DNA from: an uncultured Dorea sp.
GTDB taxonomy: Bacteria > Bacillota_A > Clostridia > Lachnospirales > Lachnospiraceae
Direction of reading: 5' to 3'
NCBI GenBank assembly: GCA_910578865.1
Contig: CAJTRM010000033.1
Span: 1-29,015, forward strand
Length of the DNA stretch: 29,015 bases
In this document: positions 13,779 through 22,113 of the stretch, in pieces
How the letters are laid out: every line of letters begins with the position of its first letter
How positions within the stretch are numbered: the stretch's first letter is position 1
Program-made: the position numbers and the translations under genes
The notes under the pieces: model-generated
The model's input: the letters and a program-made list of their open reading frames with translations, nothing else
Told to the model about the DNA's origin: nothing
Databases searched by the model: none

Positions 13779-14795
13779 TTAGCGAATATCCACCACCGGA
13801 AATGCAATCTTCATCTCAAATCCTTCGCCCCATCGTGAATGGGCCTCCAGGGAAAGGTTCAGTTCCTTTGCCATTTCCACCGCCAGATACAGCCCCATGC
13901 CGGTGGCTTTCTGCCGTCCTTCGCCGGAGCCGCCGGTAAAGCCTTTTTCAAAAATATAGGGAAGGTCGCAGCCACGCACGCCGGGTCCGTTGTCCCGGAT
14001 GCTGAGGATATAGCGGTCGTCTCTGCGGAAGGAAGAGATGCAGAGCTGTGGTTCTTTGCTGCAATATTTTATGGAGTTGCTGATTATCTGGCCGAGGAGG
14101 AAATGCAGTCCTCTCCGGTCAGAGTAAACGGTATCATCAGACAGGCAGGAGTGAATCTGGAAATTCTTTTCATTCAGAAGCGGCTTATCATCTTCCAATA
14201 CATGTTCGACGCAAGTGCGGACACAGATCTGCTCAAACAGATAATCCTTTCTTGTACCCTTTAAGCGTGCATAAAATAACATCTGGTCGATGGATTCCTG
14301 CATACGGCTCCGGATGTAATCCAGCTTCACACTGACCGGTGCAGGCAGTTCCTCTCTGCGGTTGTCAAGGAGCAGAGTCAGCAATGAAAGGGGCGTTTTT
14401 GTCTCATGCGCCCAGGCTTCTACATATTCTTCCTGCTCGTTCAGCTTCCCTTGAAGCTGGGTATAGGCGTGATTCATATCACGCAGATTTCTGCCCAGCA
14501 GGCGGATGTATTCTTTTTCTGCCGGTGAAACGGTTTTCAGCAGAAGCTCCTCCTGATACTCCTCGGGGTTGTGGAGAAATGCTGAAAATGCTGCCTCTCT
14601 TTTTCGACTTTGGCGAAGAAGCACAAGACATACGGAAGAGAACAGAAGGACTGTGGCAAGCACGATTACAGTTATCATAGCGTAAAACGCCTGTACATCG
14701 GCGAGCCACAGCAGCAGAGCGTAAAACGCATCGACGATCAGAAGGATCAGCAGCCAGGGGGTATATTTCAGAAGTAGTTTCACATTTCGCTTCAT
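13779..14795 (-). CDS. Intramembrane-sensing histidine kinase, BceS type
   Basis: 338 aa; GGAAGGAGACC precedes the ATG. Two transmembrane helices (about 13-31 and 37-60) are joined by a loop of only a few residues, so there is no outside sensor domain. The H box is EAWAHETKTPLSLL with His130, the N box IISNSIKYC with Asn240, and G boxes are IRDNGPGV and ATGMGLYLAVEMA. BceS-type kinases receive their signal from the partner ABC permease when it binds a peptide antibiotic. The gene starts inside the regulator stop (ATGA, 14792-14795), and the whole ABC-permease-regulator-kinase set is in one operon. Confidence 0.9.
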   Translation of the reverse strand: MKRNVKLLLKYTPWLLILLIVDAFYALLLWLADVQAFYAMITVIVLATVLLFSSVCLVLLRQSRKREAAFSAFLHNPEEYQEELLLKTVSPAEKEYIRLLGRNLRDMNHAYTQLQGKLNEQEEYVEAWAHETKTPLSLLTLLLDNRREELPAPVSVKLDYIRSRMQESIDQMLFYARLKGTRKDYLFEQICVRTCVEHVLEDDKPLLNEKNFQIHSCLSDDTVYSDRRGLHFLLGQIISNSIKYCSKEPQLCISSFRRDDRYILSIRDNGPGVRGCDLPYIFEKGFTGGSGEGRQKATGMGLYLAVEMAKELNLSLEAHSRWGEGFEMKIAFPVVDIR

Positions 14796-15472
14796 GGCAG
14801 GTCTCCTTCCGCTATAAGCTGATATCCGATTCCACGGACAGGGCTGATCTGCTGGTGCATTCTGAGATTTGACATGGTCTTTTTCAGGCGCGTCAGATTT
14901 ACCTGAAGGGCATTCTCATCAATAAATTCAGCAGTACCCCAGATTGCAAGACAGAGTTCTTCTTTTGAAACTACACGGCCGCCGTGGTTCAGGAACACTT
15001 CAAGTAGTTTCCCCTGATTTTTCGGAAGGATGACAGAATCATTATGGATATATAAAGTGTATGTCTGGCGGTCCAGAAGAAACCCGGCGCCCTCCAGCAG
15101 GTTGCGTCGGCCTTCATACCGTTTCAGTACATTGGCTGTGCGCGCCAGAAGCCGTTCTTTTCTGCATGGTTTTGTCAGGTATTCGTCAGCGCCCAGATCC
15201 AGTGCGTGCAGTTCGTCCCGCATCTGATCCCGCGAGGTAAGGACAAGGACCGGTATGGAGCTTTTCTGCTTTATTTCCCGGCAGATCTGGAATCCGCTGG
15301 TTTCAGGCAGATTCAAATCCAGCAGGATCAGATCAGGGGAGAGCTTTAAAATCTGGTCGGCTGCATTGGTAAATTCGGTAATTTCTTCCACCATATAACC
15401 TGCCTTGTGCAGAATATCCGACAATTCCTCCCTCATATAGAGTTCATCTTCCACAATGGCGATACATTTCAT
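14792..15472 (-). CDS. OmpR-family response regulator, BceR type
   Basis: 226 aa from ATG 15472, supported by GGAGGGAACATAT; longer readings start inside the permease gene. The receiver domain shows VEDE near the start, phospho-acceptor Asp52 (LILLDLNLPETSG), the Thr of LVLTSRDQ, and Lys of YLTKP. The C-terminal winged helix ends with LQVNLTRLKKTMSN and GIGYQLI. It should activate the ABC operon, possibly at the inverted repeat at 18339-18375. It lies 14 bases after the permease stop. Confidence 0.9.
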   Translation of the reverse strand: MKCIAIVEDELYMREELSDILHKAGYMVEEITEFTNAADQILKLSPDLILLDLNLPETSGFQICREIKQKSSIPVLVLTSRDQMRDELHALDLGADEYLTKPCRKERLLARTANVLKRYEGRRNLLEGAGFLLDRQTYTLYIHNDSVILPKNQGKLLEVFLNHGGRVVSKEELCLAIWGTAEFIDENALQVNLTRLKKTMSNLRMHQQISPVRGIGYQLIAEGDLP

Positions 15473-15486
15473 ATATGTTCCCTCCG

Positions 15487-17550
15487 TTATTCCTCCCGTT
15501 CCGGCACCATCAGCGTCAGAAGATAGCGGTCGCTGGAACGTTTTACGGCTGTAATGTAAATTAATTCTACCATACATAGTGCGAAAATCATAGCGGCAGA
15601 GATCACCAGCATTTCTGATACATTATTTCTTGCGGCTGACGGCAGGATTCCGGTAAACAGAGCTCGGACTCCGAACAGGCTGCTGAATGCGGCGGCGGCC
15701 GCAGGGATGCCGAAGTACCAGTTAATCTGCTTCCTGGAGGAAGTGCAGAGTACAGAGTATGCGGCGCCCAGGCGGACAAGGGTCCGGTACCGGCGGTTGG
15801 ATCTGCGCTGCCCCATAAGGTACTGTACACCGATCACTGTATTTGCAATGATCAGAAAGATAATCGCCAGGTAAATAGTGATATAGCTTGCAGACACCAT
15901 GTAAAAGAGCTGACGTCCCATGTTCTGCAGATAACTCTCATAGGTCAGGCCGGTTTTCCCAAGTCTCTGGTTCATATCCGATATGTCGGACATAAGGCTG
16001 GTATGCTTGGTGCTGTTTTCTGCCAGGATTCCGTTGAGATAAACCTCGTATTCACCTTGAGTATAGAAATCAAATGCTTCGTCCGGCAGGATCAGTGCAA
16101 AAGACAACGTGATGGAACGGTCGGTGATCAGATTTGTCGTCTGTACAGTTCCGGTCAGACGCAGAGGTGCCTGATCCAGCATGGTTTCGGGTTCTGTTTC
16201 AAGAATCCGGTTGAGCAGTTCTGTCCTTTCGCCGGCTGCCCACTCATGGTCCATGTATACGGCAGCTTCACCTTCATTCAGCGAAAGAGCCGGCAGTCGG
16301 GCGGCGCTAAGAAGCTGATTGTAGCTGTCGAGAGAAATCAGATAAGGAAAGGTTTCATACTGCAGGTTGTTAAGCAGGATATCTCTATCGTCACAAGGCG
16401 GCATTTCACGCAGGGCGGATCTAAGAGGCTCAGGGTCAAATGCGTGTTCTATATCTTCTGTTGTTCGGATCTGTCCCACCTTCATCTCATCCAAATGAGA
16501 GAAACAGGTATCCAGACGGTGATCCGCCAGTGTGTGCCGTATTGCTGATGTATCGTTTCCGTTTTCAGGATTCCGGAAGGTGTAATCCAGCACATGCTGT
16601 TGTGAATCTCCGTAAAAACGGGAGATCCCTATGCCGGCTCCAAAGCAGCACAGAGCAGACAGAATCAGCAGAGTGCAGATGGAAAGTGAGCCGGAACGAT
16701 GAATTACGGTTTCCTGGATCTGGCGGAAATTAAATACATGGAGCCTGCGGTCATGTTTTCCGGATGTCGTGATCAGTCCGATAAGAAACTGAAGTCCCCA
16801 GAAGAATAAAAAAGTCCCGAAAACTCCAAGGATAAGGGTCAGGCACATCTGCCGAAAGTCATACCATGCATTTCCGCGGATGGCCCGGATGTAAGCCATG
16901 GACAGGCAGAAGATGCCTGCCAGGGCAGAGACTGCATAGGTGTATCCCGGCATCTGCTTTTTTGTACCGTCCGGCGTTTCTGTAAGCAGGGAGCCGATTT
17001 CCTGCCTGCTGATCCTGCCGCTTAAGCTTAAAGAGGCTGCGGATTTGATCAGAAGAAATCCTGCGGAGGTCCACAATACAGCCTTTAAGGAAAAGGACAG
17101 CCGGTGCCCGATGATTCCGATTCCGACCAGTCTTGCGGTAATCAGGCTGACCAGTTCTGAGAGCAGCAGGGCACAGGGCAGCCCGATCAGTAATGAGACT
17201 ATGCTGCTGCGGAGATCCTCAGCCAGCAGCATGACAAATAATTTGCTGCGGCGCATTCCCATCATCAGGTAAACTCCGAACTCATGCCTGCGCCGCTCTA
17301 ATTGAAACTTGCTGGCATAGTGGATGAGGAAAAACAGAATAAACAGCGCTATACCATAGAAGGCAGGAATCATTGTCATCAGCTTCTTGACGGCATCACT
17401 TTCCATCCGGGCTAAAAAGACCATCACATCCTGGTGGGACAGTGACAGGATCATGTAAAATGCAATGACGGATAAGATCAGGGAACTGAAAAACAGGCCG
17501 TTTTCCCTGCGGTTTCTTTGGCTGTTTCGTAAAATCAATTTAAAGAACAT
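15487..17550 (-). CDS. BceB-type ABC transporter permease (FtsX-like)
   Basis: 687 aa from ATG 17550, chosen for the GGAGGAGGCAGTGCAA site. The N-terminus MFFKLILRNSQRNRRENGLFFSS is typical of BceB permeases. One helix is followed by a first FtsX-like four-helix block (about 40-200). Then come further helices, a large outside domain of about 200 residues (roughly 310-510), and a last block ending in AVKRSSDRYLL. Family members recognise bacitracin-like or lantibiotic peptides, protect their targets, and pass flux information to the kinase. It overlaps the ATPase gene by 11 bases. It seems intact. Confidence 0.9.
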   Translation of the reverse strand: MFFKLILRNSQRNRRENGLFFSSLILSVIAFYMILSLSHQDVMVFLARMESDAVKKLMTMIPAFYGIALFILFFLIHYASKFQLERRRHEFGVYLMMGMRRSKLFVMLLAEDLRSSIVSLLIGLPCALLLSELVSLITARLVGIGIIGHRLSFSLKAVLWTSAGFLLIKSAASLSLSGRISRQEIGSLLTETPDGTKKQMPGYTYAVSALAGIFCLSMAYIRAIRGNAWYDFRQMCLTLILGVFGTFLFFWGLQFLIGLITTSGKHDRRLHVFNFRQIQETVIHRSGSLSICTLLILSALCCFGAGIGISRFYGDSQQHVLDYTFRNPENGNDTSAIRHTLADHRLDTCFSHLDEMKVGQIRTTEDIEHAFDPEPLRSALREMPPCDDRDILLNNLQYETFPYLISLDSYNQLLSAARLPALSLNEGEAAVYMDHEWAAGERTELLNRILETEPETMLDQAPLRLTGTVQTTNLITDRSITLSFALILPDEAFDFYTQGEYEVYLNGILAENSTKHTSLMSDISDMNQRLGKTGLTYESYLQNMGRQLFYMVSASYITIYLAIIFLIIANTVIGVQYLMGQRRSNRRYRTLVRLGAAYSVLCTSSRKQINWYFGIPAAAAAFSSLFGVRALFTGILPSAARNNVSEMLVISAAMIFALCMVELIYITAVKRSSDRYLLTLMVPEREE

Positions 17551-18313
17551 TTGCACTGCCTCCTCCCAGTTGGGCAACTACCTTTAAGATCCGTGAATAA
17601 AATTCCTGCTGTGATTCGTCGGGAATGTCCCGGCGGAGTTCATGAAAGATCATACCGTCCTGGATAAACAGGATGCGCTTGCAGTAGCTGGCCGCATTTG
17701 TATCATGTGTCACCATTAAAATCGTCGTGTCTGCGTCCTGGTTCAGGCCGGAAAGCTTCTCCATCAGCGCCTTTGCATTTTTAGAGTCCAGGGCGCCGGT
17801 TGGTTCGTCCGCGAGGATAATTCCGGGCTTCAGGATCAATGCCCGCGCTGCGGCTACCCGTTGTTTTTGCCCTCCGGACATCTGAGCCGGAAATTTATCC
17901 AGGATATCTTTGATCTCCAGATAAGATGCCAGCTGTTCCAGCCGCTTTTTGCTTTCATGTTCCGGTACGCCGTGAAGTGATAATGGAAGAAGTATATTTT
18001 CACAGCCGGTCAGATTGTCCAGCAGTTCAAAATTCTGAAACAGATATCCGATTTCTTTTCCGCGGTAGTCGGCCAGAGACGCCCCTTTTAAAGTCTCGAT
18101 CCGCCTTCCGTTCATCGCGATGCTGCCTCCGGTTGGCTGGATCACGGCGGCTATACAGTTTAACAACGTGGATTTGCCGGAGCCGCTGCTCCCCATAATA
18201 CCCAGAAATTCTCCGGGCATGACCTGAAACGTAATGCCGTTCAGTGCTTTTGTCTGGTTTTTTGATCTGCCGTAATATTTTTTGAGGGATTCAATTTTTA
18301 GAATTGGTTCCAT
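17540..18313 (-). CDS. BceA-type ABC transporter ATP-binding protein
   Basis: 257 aa; GGAGGCAGCAAA lies directly before the ATG, and the same block is duplicated just upstream. Walker A is GSSGSGKSTLLN, the Q loop YLFQNFELL, the signature MSGGQKQR, Walker B IILADEPTGALD, and the H loop VTHD. It belongs to the LolD/MacB-like class that drives FtsX permeases. It is the first gene of the four-gene operon, followed by permease, regulator and kinase. The operon likely gives resistance to a cell-wall-active peptide; the specific drug cannot be told. Confidence 0.92.
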   Translation of the reverse strand: MEPILKIESLKKYYGRSKNQTKALNGITFQVMPGEFLGIMGSSGSGKSTLLNCIAAVIQPTGGSIAMNGRRIETLKGASLADYRGKEIGYLFQNFELLDNLTGCENILLPLSLHGVPEHESKKRLEQLASYLEIKDILDKFPAQMSGGQKQRVAAARALILKPGIILADEPTGALDSKNAKALMEKLSGLNQDADTTILMVTHDTNAASYCKRILFIQDGMIFHELRRDIPDESQQEFYSRILKVVAQLGGGSANVL

Positions 18314-18375
18314 TTTGCTGCCTCCTGATTTGCTGCCTCCGGTATACAGGGGGATGACGGCCTCTTGTATACCGG
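18314..18375 (-). promoter_or_regulatory. Leader of the Bce-type operon: duplicated ribosome site and inverted repeat
   Basis: On the minus strand GGAGGCAGCAAA occurs twice with a 15-base period (18314-18325 and 18329-18340). Only the copy next to ATG 18313 is used. Just upstream CCGGTATAC (18339-18347) and GTATACCGG (18367-18375) form a 9-bp perfect inverted repeat with a 19-base spacer. It could be the binding site of the operon's response regulator. A weak GACACA-17-TATACA promoter overlaps it. Confidence 0.4.
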
Positions 18376-18457
18376 TATCGGCAGTTGATGTGTCATCCTG
18401 ATGTTATCTTATCACAAGGGAGAAGGATAAAAAACTTACAGTTGATGAAAGGTTTAG

Positions 18458-18574
18458 CATCGGCAGGACGCCGAGGGGAGAGTAGCCGTTTACGATATGC
18501 AGTTTGCAGAGAATCTGTTTGAACTTGTGGATGAGCATCAAATAGAAAAGGCACATCAAATCAACAAGGTGTAT
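18458..18574 (+). pseudogene. Unrecognised coding-like fragment
   Basis: After a TAG at 18455 the frame reads HRQDAEGRVAVYDMQFAENL and then FELVDEHQIEKAHQINK before running into the antisense of the next gene. The composition is protein-like, but there is no ribosome site and no family I can name. It is probably debris of a lost gene. The remaining 18376-18457 shows nothing clear. Confidence 0.25.
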
Positions 18575-18921
18575 TATACAATGTCCTCACCCAACAGAAT
18601 TTTTGGCATTGTCGTTAAGCAACGATTCCATCTTTTATAAAATCGCTCCAGTCCGAGTTTTGAAACACGGGCATGAGTTTCTTCGTTCTCAAGTGTCCAG
18701 TGAAGGATATATGTGACTTTACCTACCCATCTCGTAAGACGAATGGGTGGTTTTCCGTTCTTGACAGCATTAAAATCCTCTTGCCTGTGTGTGCGTTTAA
18801 TATATTTCACATCGATCACTCCGGGTTGTGACAGATAGAACCCGGCAACCTCTTTCATTAAAGCTTCAATTTCATCCTGTTTATCAATTTTGGCTTCATA
18901 AATACAGATTTCATTAAACAT
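18574..18921 (-). CDS. Small dimeric alpha/beta-barrel protein, possibly antibiotic-biosynthesis-monooxygenase-like
   Basis: 115 aa from ATG 18921, which follows TAGGAGGATCAAA; the ATG at 18945 has no such site. MFNEICIYEAKIDKQDEIEA starts a beta-alpha-beta pattern. EVAGFYLSQPGVIDVKYIKR continues it, as in ABM/ferredoxin-like dimers that act as heme-degrading or cofactor-free monooxygenases. I recall close unnamed relatives in Clostridia but no defined function. The gene stands alone with its own TATAAT promoter. Confidence 0.6.
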   Translation of the reverse strand: MFNEICIYEAKIDKQDEIEALMKEVAGFYLSQPGVIDVKYIKRTHRQEDFNAVKNGKPPIRLTRWVGKVTYILHWTLENEETHARVSKLGLERFYKRWNRCLTTMPKILLGEDIV

Positions 18922-19027
18922 TTTGATCCTCCTAAGCTGATGCATTGGAATTAAAGGCTGTCGGTGCTCCTTCTAAAGCCAAATGCTTTGGTGTAAAATT
19001 ATGTACTTATCACTTTGACATTCTCCC

Positions 19028-19056
19028 ATTATACCACAATTGTAAAAACGTGGAAA
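19028..19056 (-). promoter_or_regulatory. Promoter of the small ABM-like gene
   Basis: On the minus strand TTTCCA (19051-19056), a 17-base spacer and a perfect TATAAT (19028-19033) lie about 107 bases before ATG 18921. Confidence 0.55.
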
Positions 19057-19144
19057 CAGCGACATTTCTGATTGGATTCTTTAGATCCTGGATATGCGGC
19101 ACAGGCAGTTTAGAAACAGGTACTGCCTGAAAAATGAAAACTAC

Positions 19145-19173
19145 TTGTGAAAAAATGAAAAAAGTGCTAGATT
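19145..19173 (+). promoter_or_regulatory. Promoter of the lipoprotein esterase gene
   Basis: TTGTGA (19145-19150), a 17-base spacer and TAGATT (19168-19173), followed by ACAGGAGGT and the ATG at 19199. Confidence 0.5.
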
Positions 19174-19198
19174 CTGATATGACAGGAGGTATTACTGA

Positions 19199-20245
19199 AT
19201 GAAAGATAAGAAAGTGAACGAAAAGAAAGTAATAAAATTATTGAAATCAAAAAGCAGGAAAGGCCTGGCCGCGGTTTCAGTTTTCTGTGTCATTTTGTGT
19301 TTCCTCACTGCCTGTGGAGGAAAGCCGGAGAAGGAGCCGCAGGGAAAAGCAGAGCAGTCAGAGGCAGAGGAAGAAAATGAAATGAAGAATAGGACAGAAC
19401 ATAAAATACAGACAAGGGAATATCGGGATATCGCTTACGACACATTGTCGCAGTCCCAGAAGTTCGACCTGTATCTGCCCGAGACAGGGGAAGGCCCGTT
19501 TCCGCTGATCATGTTCATCCATGGGGGAGGCTGGTTTGCCGGAGACAAGGCAGACGGACAGGAAAATGCATGGGTGACGCTGAGGGAAAAGGGGTATGCT
19601 GTGGCGAGCATTAACTACAGGCTGAGCGGGGAAGCTCCCCATCCTTCCGGGATCATAGATTGTAAGACTGCACTCCGTTTTTTAAAGGCACATGCAGACG
19701 AATACCATATTAAGGCAGACCGGGTTGCAGTATCCGGGGACTCGGCGGGCGGACATTATGCTCTTATGGTAGCGCTTACTTCCGGTGAATCCGGGCTTGA
19801 AGATCTGTCAAGGGGAAATCCTGAGCAGACCTCGGAGGTCGCCTGTGCAGTGGCCTGGTATCCGGCGGTGGATCTGGCGGACATTATGAGAAGTGCCCTG
19901 GCAGGAGAGTATCAGGAGTTCGATGTGGAGTATATGATGGATGCCGTTGAGCGTTATACAGGGAAGAAAGTCTCTGAGATCAGTGAGGAGGCATTGGAGG
20001 AAGCAAGCCCTGTCCGGTATGTCACGGAAGATATGCCGCCGGTGTTGATCCAGCACGGTGATGCGGACACTGTCTGCCCTGTTGAGCACTCCCGCAGGCT
20101 TTATGAGATCATGGTTCAGACGGCCGGTGAGAATAAGGCCGAACTTGATATTATGGAGGGAGCGGATCATGCGGCCGGGGTCTTTGAGAGTGCAGAAAAT
20201 ATGGAGCGGATCGTCCGGTTTCTGGAAAAATCCGGTGTGAAATGA
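19199..20245 (+). CDS. Lipoprotein alpha/beta-hydrolase (esterase/lipase, COG0657-like)
   Basis: 348 aa; AGGAGGT is correctly placed before the ATG. A long basic N-terminus and hydrophobic stretch end in the lipobox LTAC with Cys39, followed by a charged linker (GKPEKEPQGKAEQSEAEEEN), so the enzyme should be anchored to the outer face of the membrane. The catalytic domain has the oxyanion motif HGGGWFAGDK (108-117), nucleophile Ser182 in SGDSAGGH, the acid in HGDADTVCP, and the His in ADHAAG. It is likely a carboxylesterase acting on acylated sugars or esters outside the cell. Own promoter and a strong terminator make it a single-gene unit. Confidence 0.9.
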   Translation: MKDKKVNEKKVIKLLKSKSRKGLAAVSVFCVILCFLTACGGKPEKEPQGKAEQSEAEEENEMKNRTEHKIQTREYRDIAYDTLSQSQKFDLYLPETGEGPFPLIMFIHGGGWFAGDKADGQENAWVTLREKGYAVASINYRLSGEAPHPSGIIDCKTALRFLKAHADEYHIKADRVAVSGDSAGGHYALMVALTSGESGLEDLSRGNPEQTSEVACAVAWYPAVDLADIMRSALAGEYQEFDVEYMMDAVERYTGKKVSEISEEALEEASPVRYVTEDMPPVLIQHGDADTVCPVEHSRRLYEIMVQTAGENKAELDIMEGADHAAGVFESAENMERIVRFLEKSGVK

Positions 20246-20248
20246 TGA

Positions 20249-20299
20249 AAAGAAGGCTGTGCCGTCGGTTCACCTGAACGGATGGCGCAGCTTTCTTTT
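20249..20299 (+). terminator. Strong terminator after the esterase gene
   Basis: AAGAA-GCTGTGCC pairs with GGCGCAGC-TTTCTT across an inner GTTCA/TGAAC stem with a two-base loop; the 3' side ends in TTTCTTTT. Confidence 0.75.
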
Positions 20300-20334
20300 G
20301 GCCGGTGGGTTCCCGGACCGGCCATACAGAAGAG

Positions 20335-20363
20335 TGGTCAATCCACGGGTTTCGTGTTATACT
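20335..20363 (+). promoter_or_regulatory. Promoter of the second two-component/ABC operon
   Basis: TGGTCA (20335-20340), a 17-base spacer and TATACT (20358-20363). It lies 32 bases before the 20-codon ORF at 20395 and 94 bases before the regulator gene. The weak -35 would fit an activator-dependent promoter. Confidence 0.5.
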
Positions 20364-20394
20364 TGTGCTCAGTAAAACAGATGGAGGATTTGAG

Positions 20395-20457
20395 ATGCAG
20401 AAAAAAACAGAGTCTGCCCGGCATACATTTCCGGACGGATATCCGGAGGAGAAGTGA
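20395..20457 (+). CDS. 20-codon leader ORF coupled to the response regulator
   Basis: ATG 20395 has GGAGG seven bases upstream (20383-20387). The peptide starts MQKKTESARHTF and ends GYPEEK; its TGA overlaps the regulator ATG by one base (TGATG). The regulator's own GGAGGAG lies inside the ORF. It could tune regulator translation. No similarity to a known peptide was recognised. Confidence 0.35.
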   Translation: MQKKTESARHTFPDGYPEEK

Positions 20458-21131
20458 TGAGAGGAAAAAGATTACTGATCATTGAAGACGATGCCGATCT
20501 GCGGGAGGGGCTGCGTTTTTCATTTGCCGGGGACGGGTATGATGTTACAGATGTAGGAACGAAAAAAGAAGGGCTTGGAGAAATCAGAAAAGGCTGCGAC
20601 CTTGTGCTTCTGGACTGCAATCTCCCGGACGGAACCGGATTTGAATTGTGCAGGGAGATCCGCGAATTCAGCATGGTGCCTGTTATTATGCTGACGGCAC
20701 GGGATACGGAGATGGATGAGATCAAGGCGCTGGAATTAGGGATGGACGACTATCTGTCGAAACCATTTTCCCTTGGAGTGCTTAAGGCAAGAATGAAAAA
20801 ACTTCTGAACGGGCGGGGGGAGACAGTAATGCTGATCTCCGGGAACATTCGTGTTGACAAAGGAGCCTGCAAAGTATACAGAAATGACGAGGAAATTTTC
20901 GTGGGCAGGCAGGAATACCGTCTGCTCGTCTATCTGATGGAAAATAAGAATCATGTGCTTTCAAAGGAGCAGATCCTAAACAGGATCTGGGACAGTGACG
21001 GGAAATATGTGGATGACAATACCGTTTCTGTCAATATCAGCAGGCTCAGGGCCAAAATAGAACATGATGCGGCCAGCCCGGAACTTATAAAGACAGTTTA
21101 CGGAGTCGGGTATATCTGGAAGGAAGTATAA
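20457..21131 (+). CDS. OmpR-family response regulator
   Basis: 224 aa from ATG 20457 (GGAGGA six bases upstream; GTG 20454 is the alternative). The receiver domain has EDDAD near residue 10, phospho-acceptor Asp53 (LVLLDCNLPDGTG), MLTARD and YLSKPF. The C-terminal winged helix includes VGRQEYRLLVYLMEN, VSVNISRLRAKIE and the terminal GVGYIW. It pairs with the kinase that starts one base after its stop and likely controls the ABC genes that follow. The set resembles Vnc/Vex-like or Bce-like regulator-kinase-transporter operons of Firmicutes. Confidence 0.92.
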   Translation: MRGKRLLIIEDDADLREGLRFSFAGDGYDVTDVGTKKEGLGEIRKGCDLVLLDCNLPDGTGFELCREIREFSMVPVIMLTARDTEMDEIKALELGMDDYLSKPFSLGVLKARMKKLLNGRGETVMLISGNIRVDKGACKVYRNDEEIFVGRQEYRLLVYLMENKNHVLSKEQILNRIWDSDGKYVDDNTVSVNISRLRAKIEHDAASPELIKTVYGVGYIWKEV

Positions 21132-21132
21132 A

Positions 21133-22038
21133 ATGACAGTCAATATTATACTTACGGTGCTTCTGTGCATAGTGACCGTCTGCAGTATCGGTAAGATCAG
21201 AAAGACCTACCGCGCCATTGACCGTCTGCTGAACTGTGTGCTGAGTCAGGAGCAGATGGAGGTCTCTGACGTCAGGGAGGGGGAACTGTCTGCGCTTGCT
21301 AACAAGGTCAGCCGGATTCAGGAGGTTCTGGGAAAGCAGATAGACGCTGCCCGGGAGGAGAAGGAACAGGTCAAAGGCCTTGTCTCGAATATGTCCCATC
21401 AACTGAAGACGCCGCTCGCCAACCTTTCCGTTTATACGGAGATATTGAGCGGGCGGGAATTAGATACAGATCAGAAAAGCGAGGTCGCGGAAAAGATCAG
21501 GAAGCAGATTGATAAGCTTGACTGGATCATCGGCTCTCTGACTAAGATGGTAAAACTGGAGCAGGGTGTAATTGCGTTCGATGCAGGAGAAAACGGGATC
21601 AGGGAGACGATTGCAGAGGCGGTTGATGCCGTCTATGAGAAGGTTGAGAATAAAGGAGTTACGCTTAAGGTTACAGATTATGAAAATCTGCTGCTGTATC
21701 ACAACAGGAAATGGACGGCCGAGGTTCTGGTGAACCTGCTGGAAAATGCCGTCAAATATACAGATCCGGGAGGGACTATACAGATCAGAGTCTGCCCCTA
21801 TGAAATCTATACGGAAATTCAGGTGGCAGACAACGGGCGCGGCATCCGTGAAGAGGAAATTCCGGCTATATTCCGGCGGTTTTACCGGAGCCGGGAGGTA
21901 GAGCATATCGAAGGCTCCGGCATAGGGCTGTACTTGTCCGGCCTGATCCTTGAGAAGGAAAAGGGATATATGACTGTGAAATCAGTCTATGGGAAGGGGA
22001 GCTGCTTCTCCGTGTTCTTACAAAACTGTAAGAACTGA
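21133..22038 (+). CDS. Sensor histidine kinase with a single N-terminal helix
   Basis: 301 aa; GGAAGGAAG precedes the ATG. One transmembrane helix (about 2-20) is followed directly by a HAMP-like/coiled-coil stretch (VSRIQEVLGKQIDAAREEKE). The H box is SNMSHQLKTPLANL with His89, the N box LLENAVKYT with Asn205, and G boxes are ADNGRGI and GSGIGLYLSG. It has no outside sensor domain, so the stimulus is probably relayed by the downstream permease or another membrane partner. It lies in one transcript with the regulator. Confidence 0.9.
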   Translation: MTVNIILTVLLCIVTVCSIGKIRKTYRAIDRLLNCVLSQEQMEVSDVREGELSALANKVSRIQEVLGKQIDAAREEKEQVKGLVSNMSHQLKTPLANLSVYTEILSGRELDTDQKSEVAEKIRKQIDKLDWIIGSLTKMVKLEQGVIAFDAGENGIRETIAEAVDAVYEKVENKGVTLKVTDYENLLLYHNRKWTAEVLVNLLENAVKYTDPGGTIQIRVCPYEIYTEIQVADNGRGIREEEIPAIFRRFYRSREVEHIEGSGIGLYLSGLILEKEKGYMTVKSVYGKGSCFSVFLQNCKN

Positions 22039-22080
22039 AGATTGCCTTGTAAAGAAACTGCAAGATTCAGCAGGTATACT
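22027..22080 (+). promoter_or_regulatory. Candidate regulator sites and promoter before the ABC genes
   Basis: TGTAAGAACTGAAGATT (from 22027, inside the kinase 3' end) and TGTAAAGAAACTGCAAGATT (from 22049) are similar direct repeats 22 bases apart, about two helix turns, as OmpR-family regulators prefer. TATACT at 22075-22080 is a good -10 with no -35 at 17 bases, which fits an activated promoter. The ABC gene starts at 22114. Confidence 0.4.
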
Positions 22081-22113
22081 GTTCCTATCCTGACAGTAAA
22101 GGAGCAATGACGG

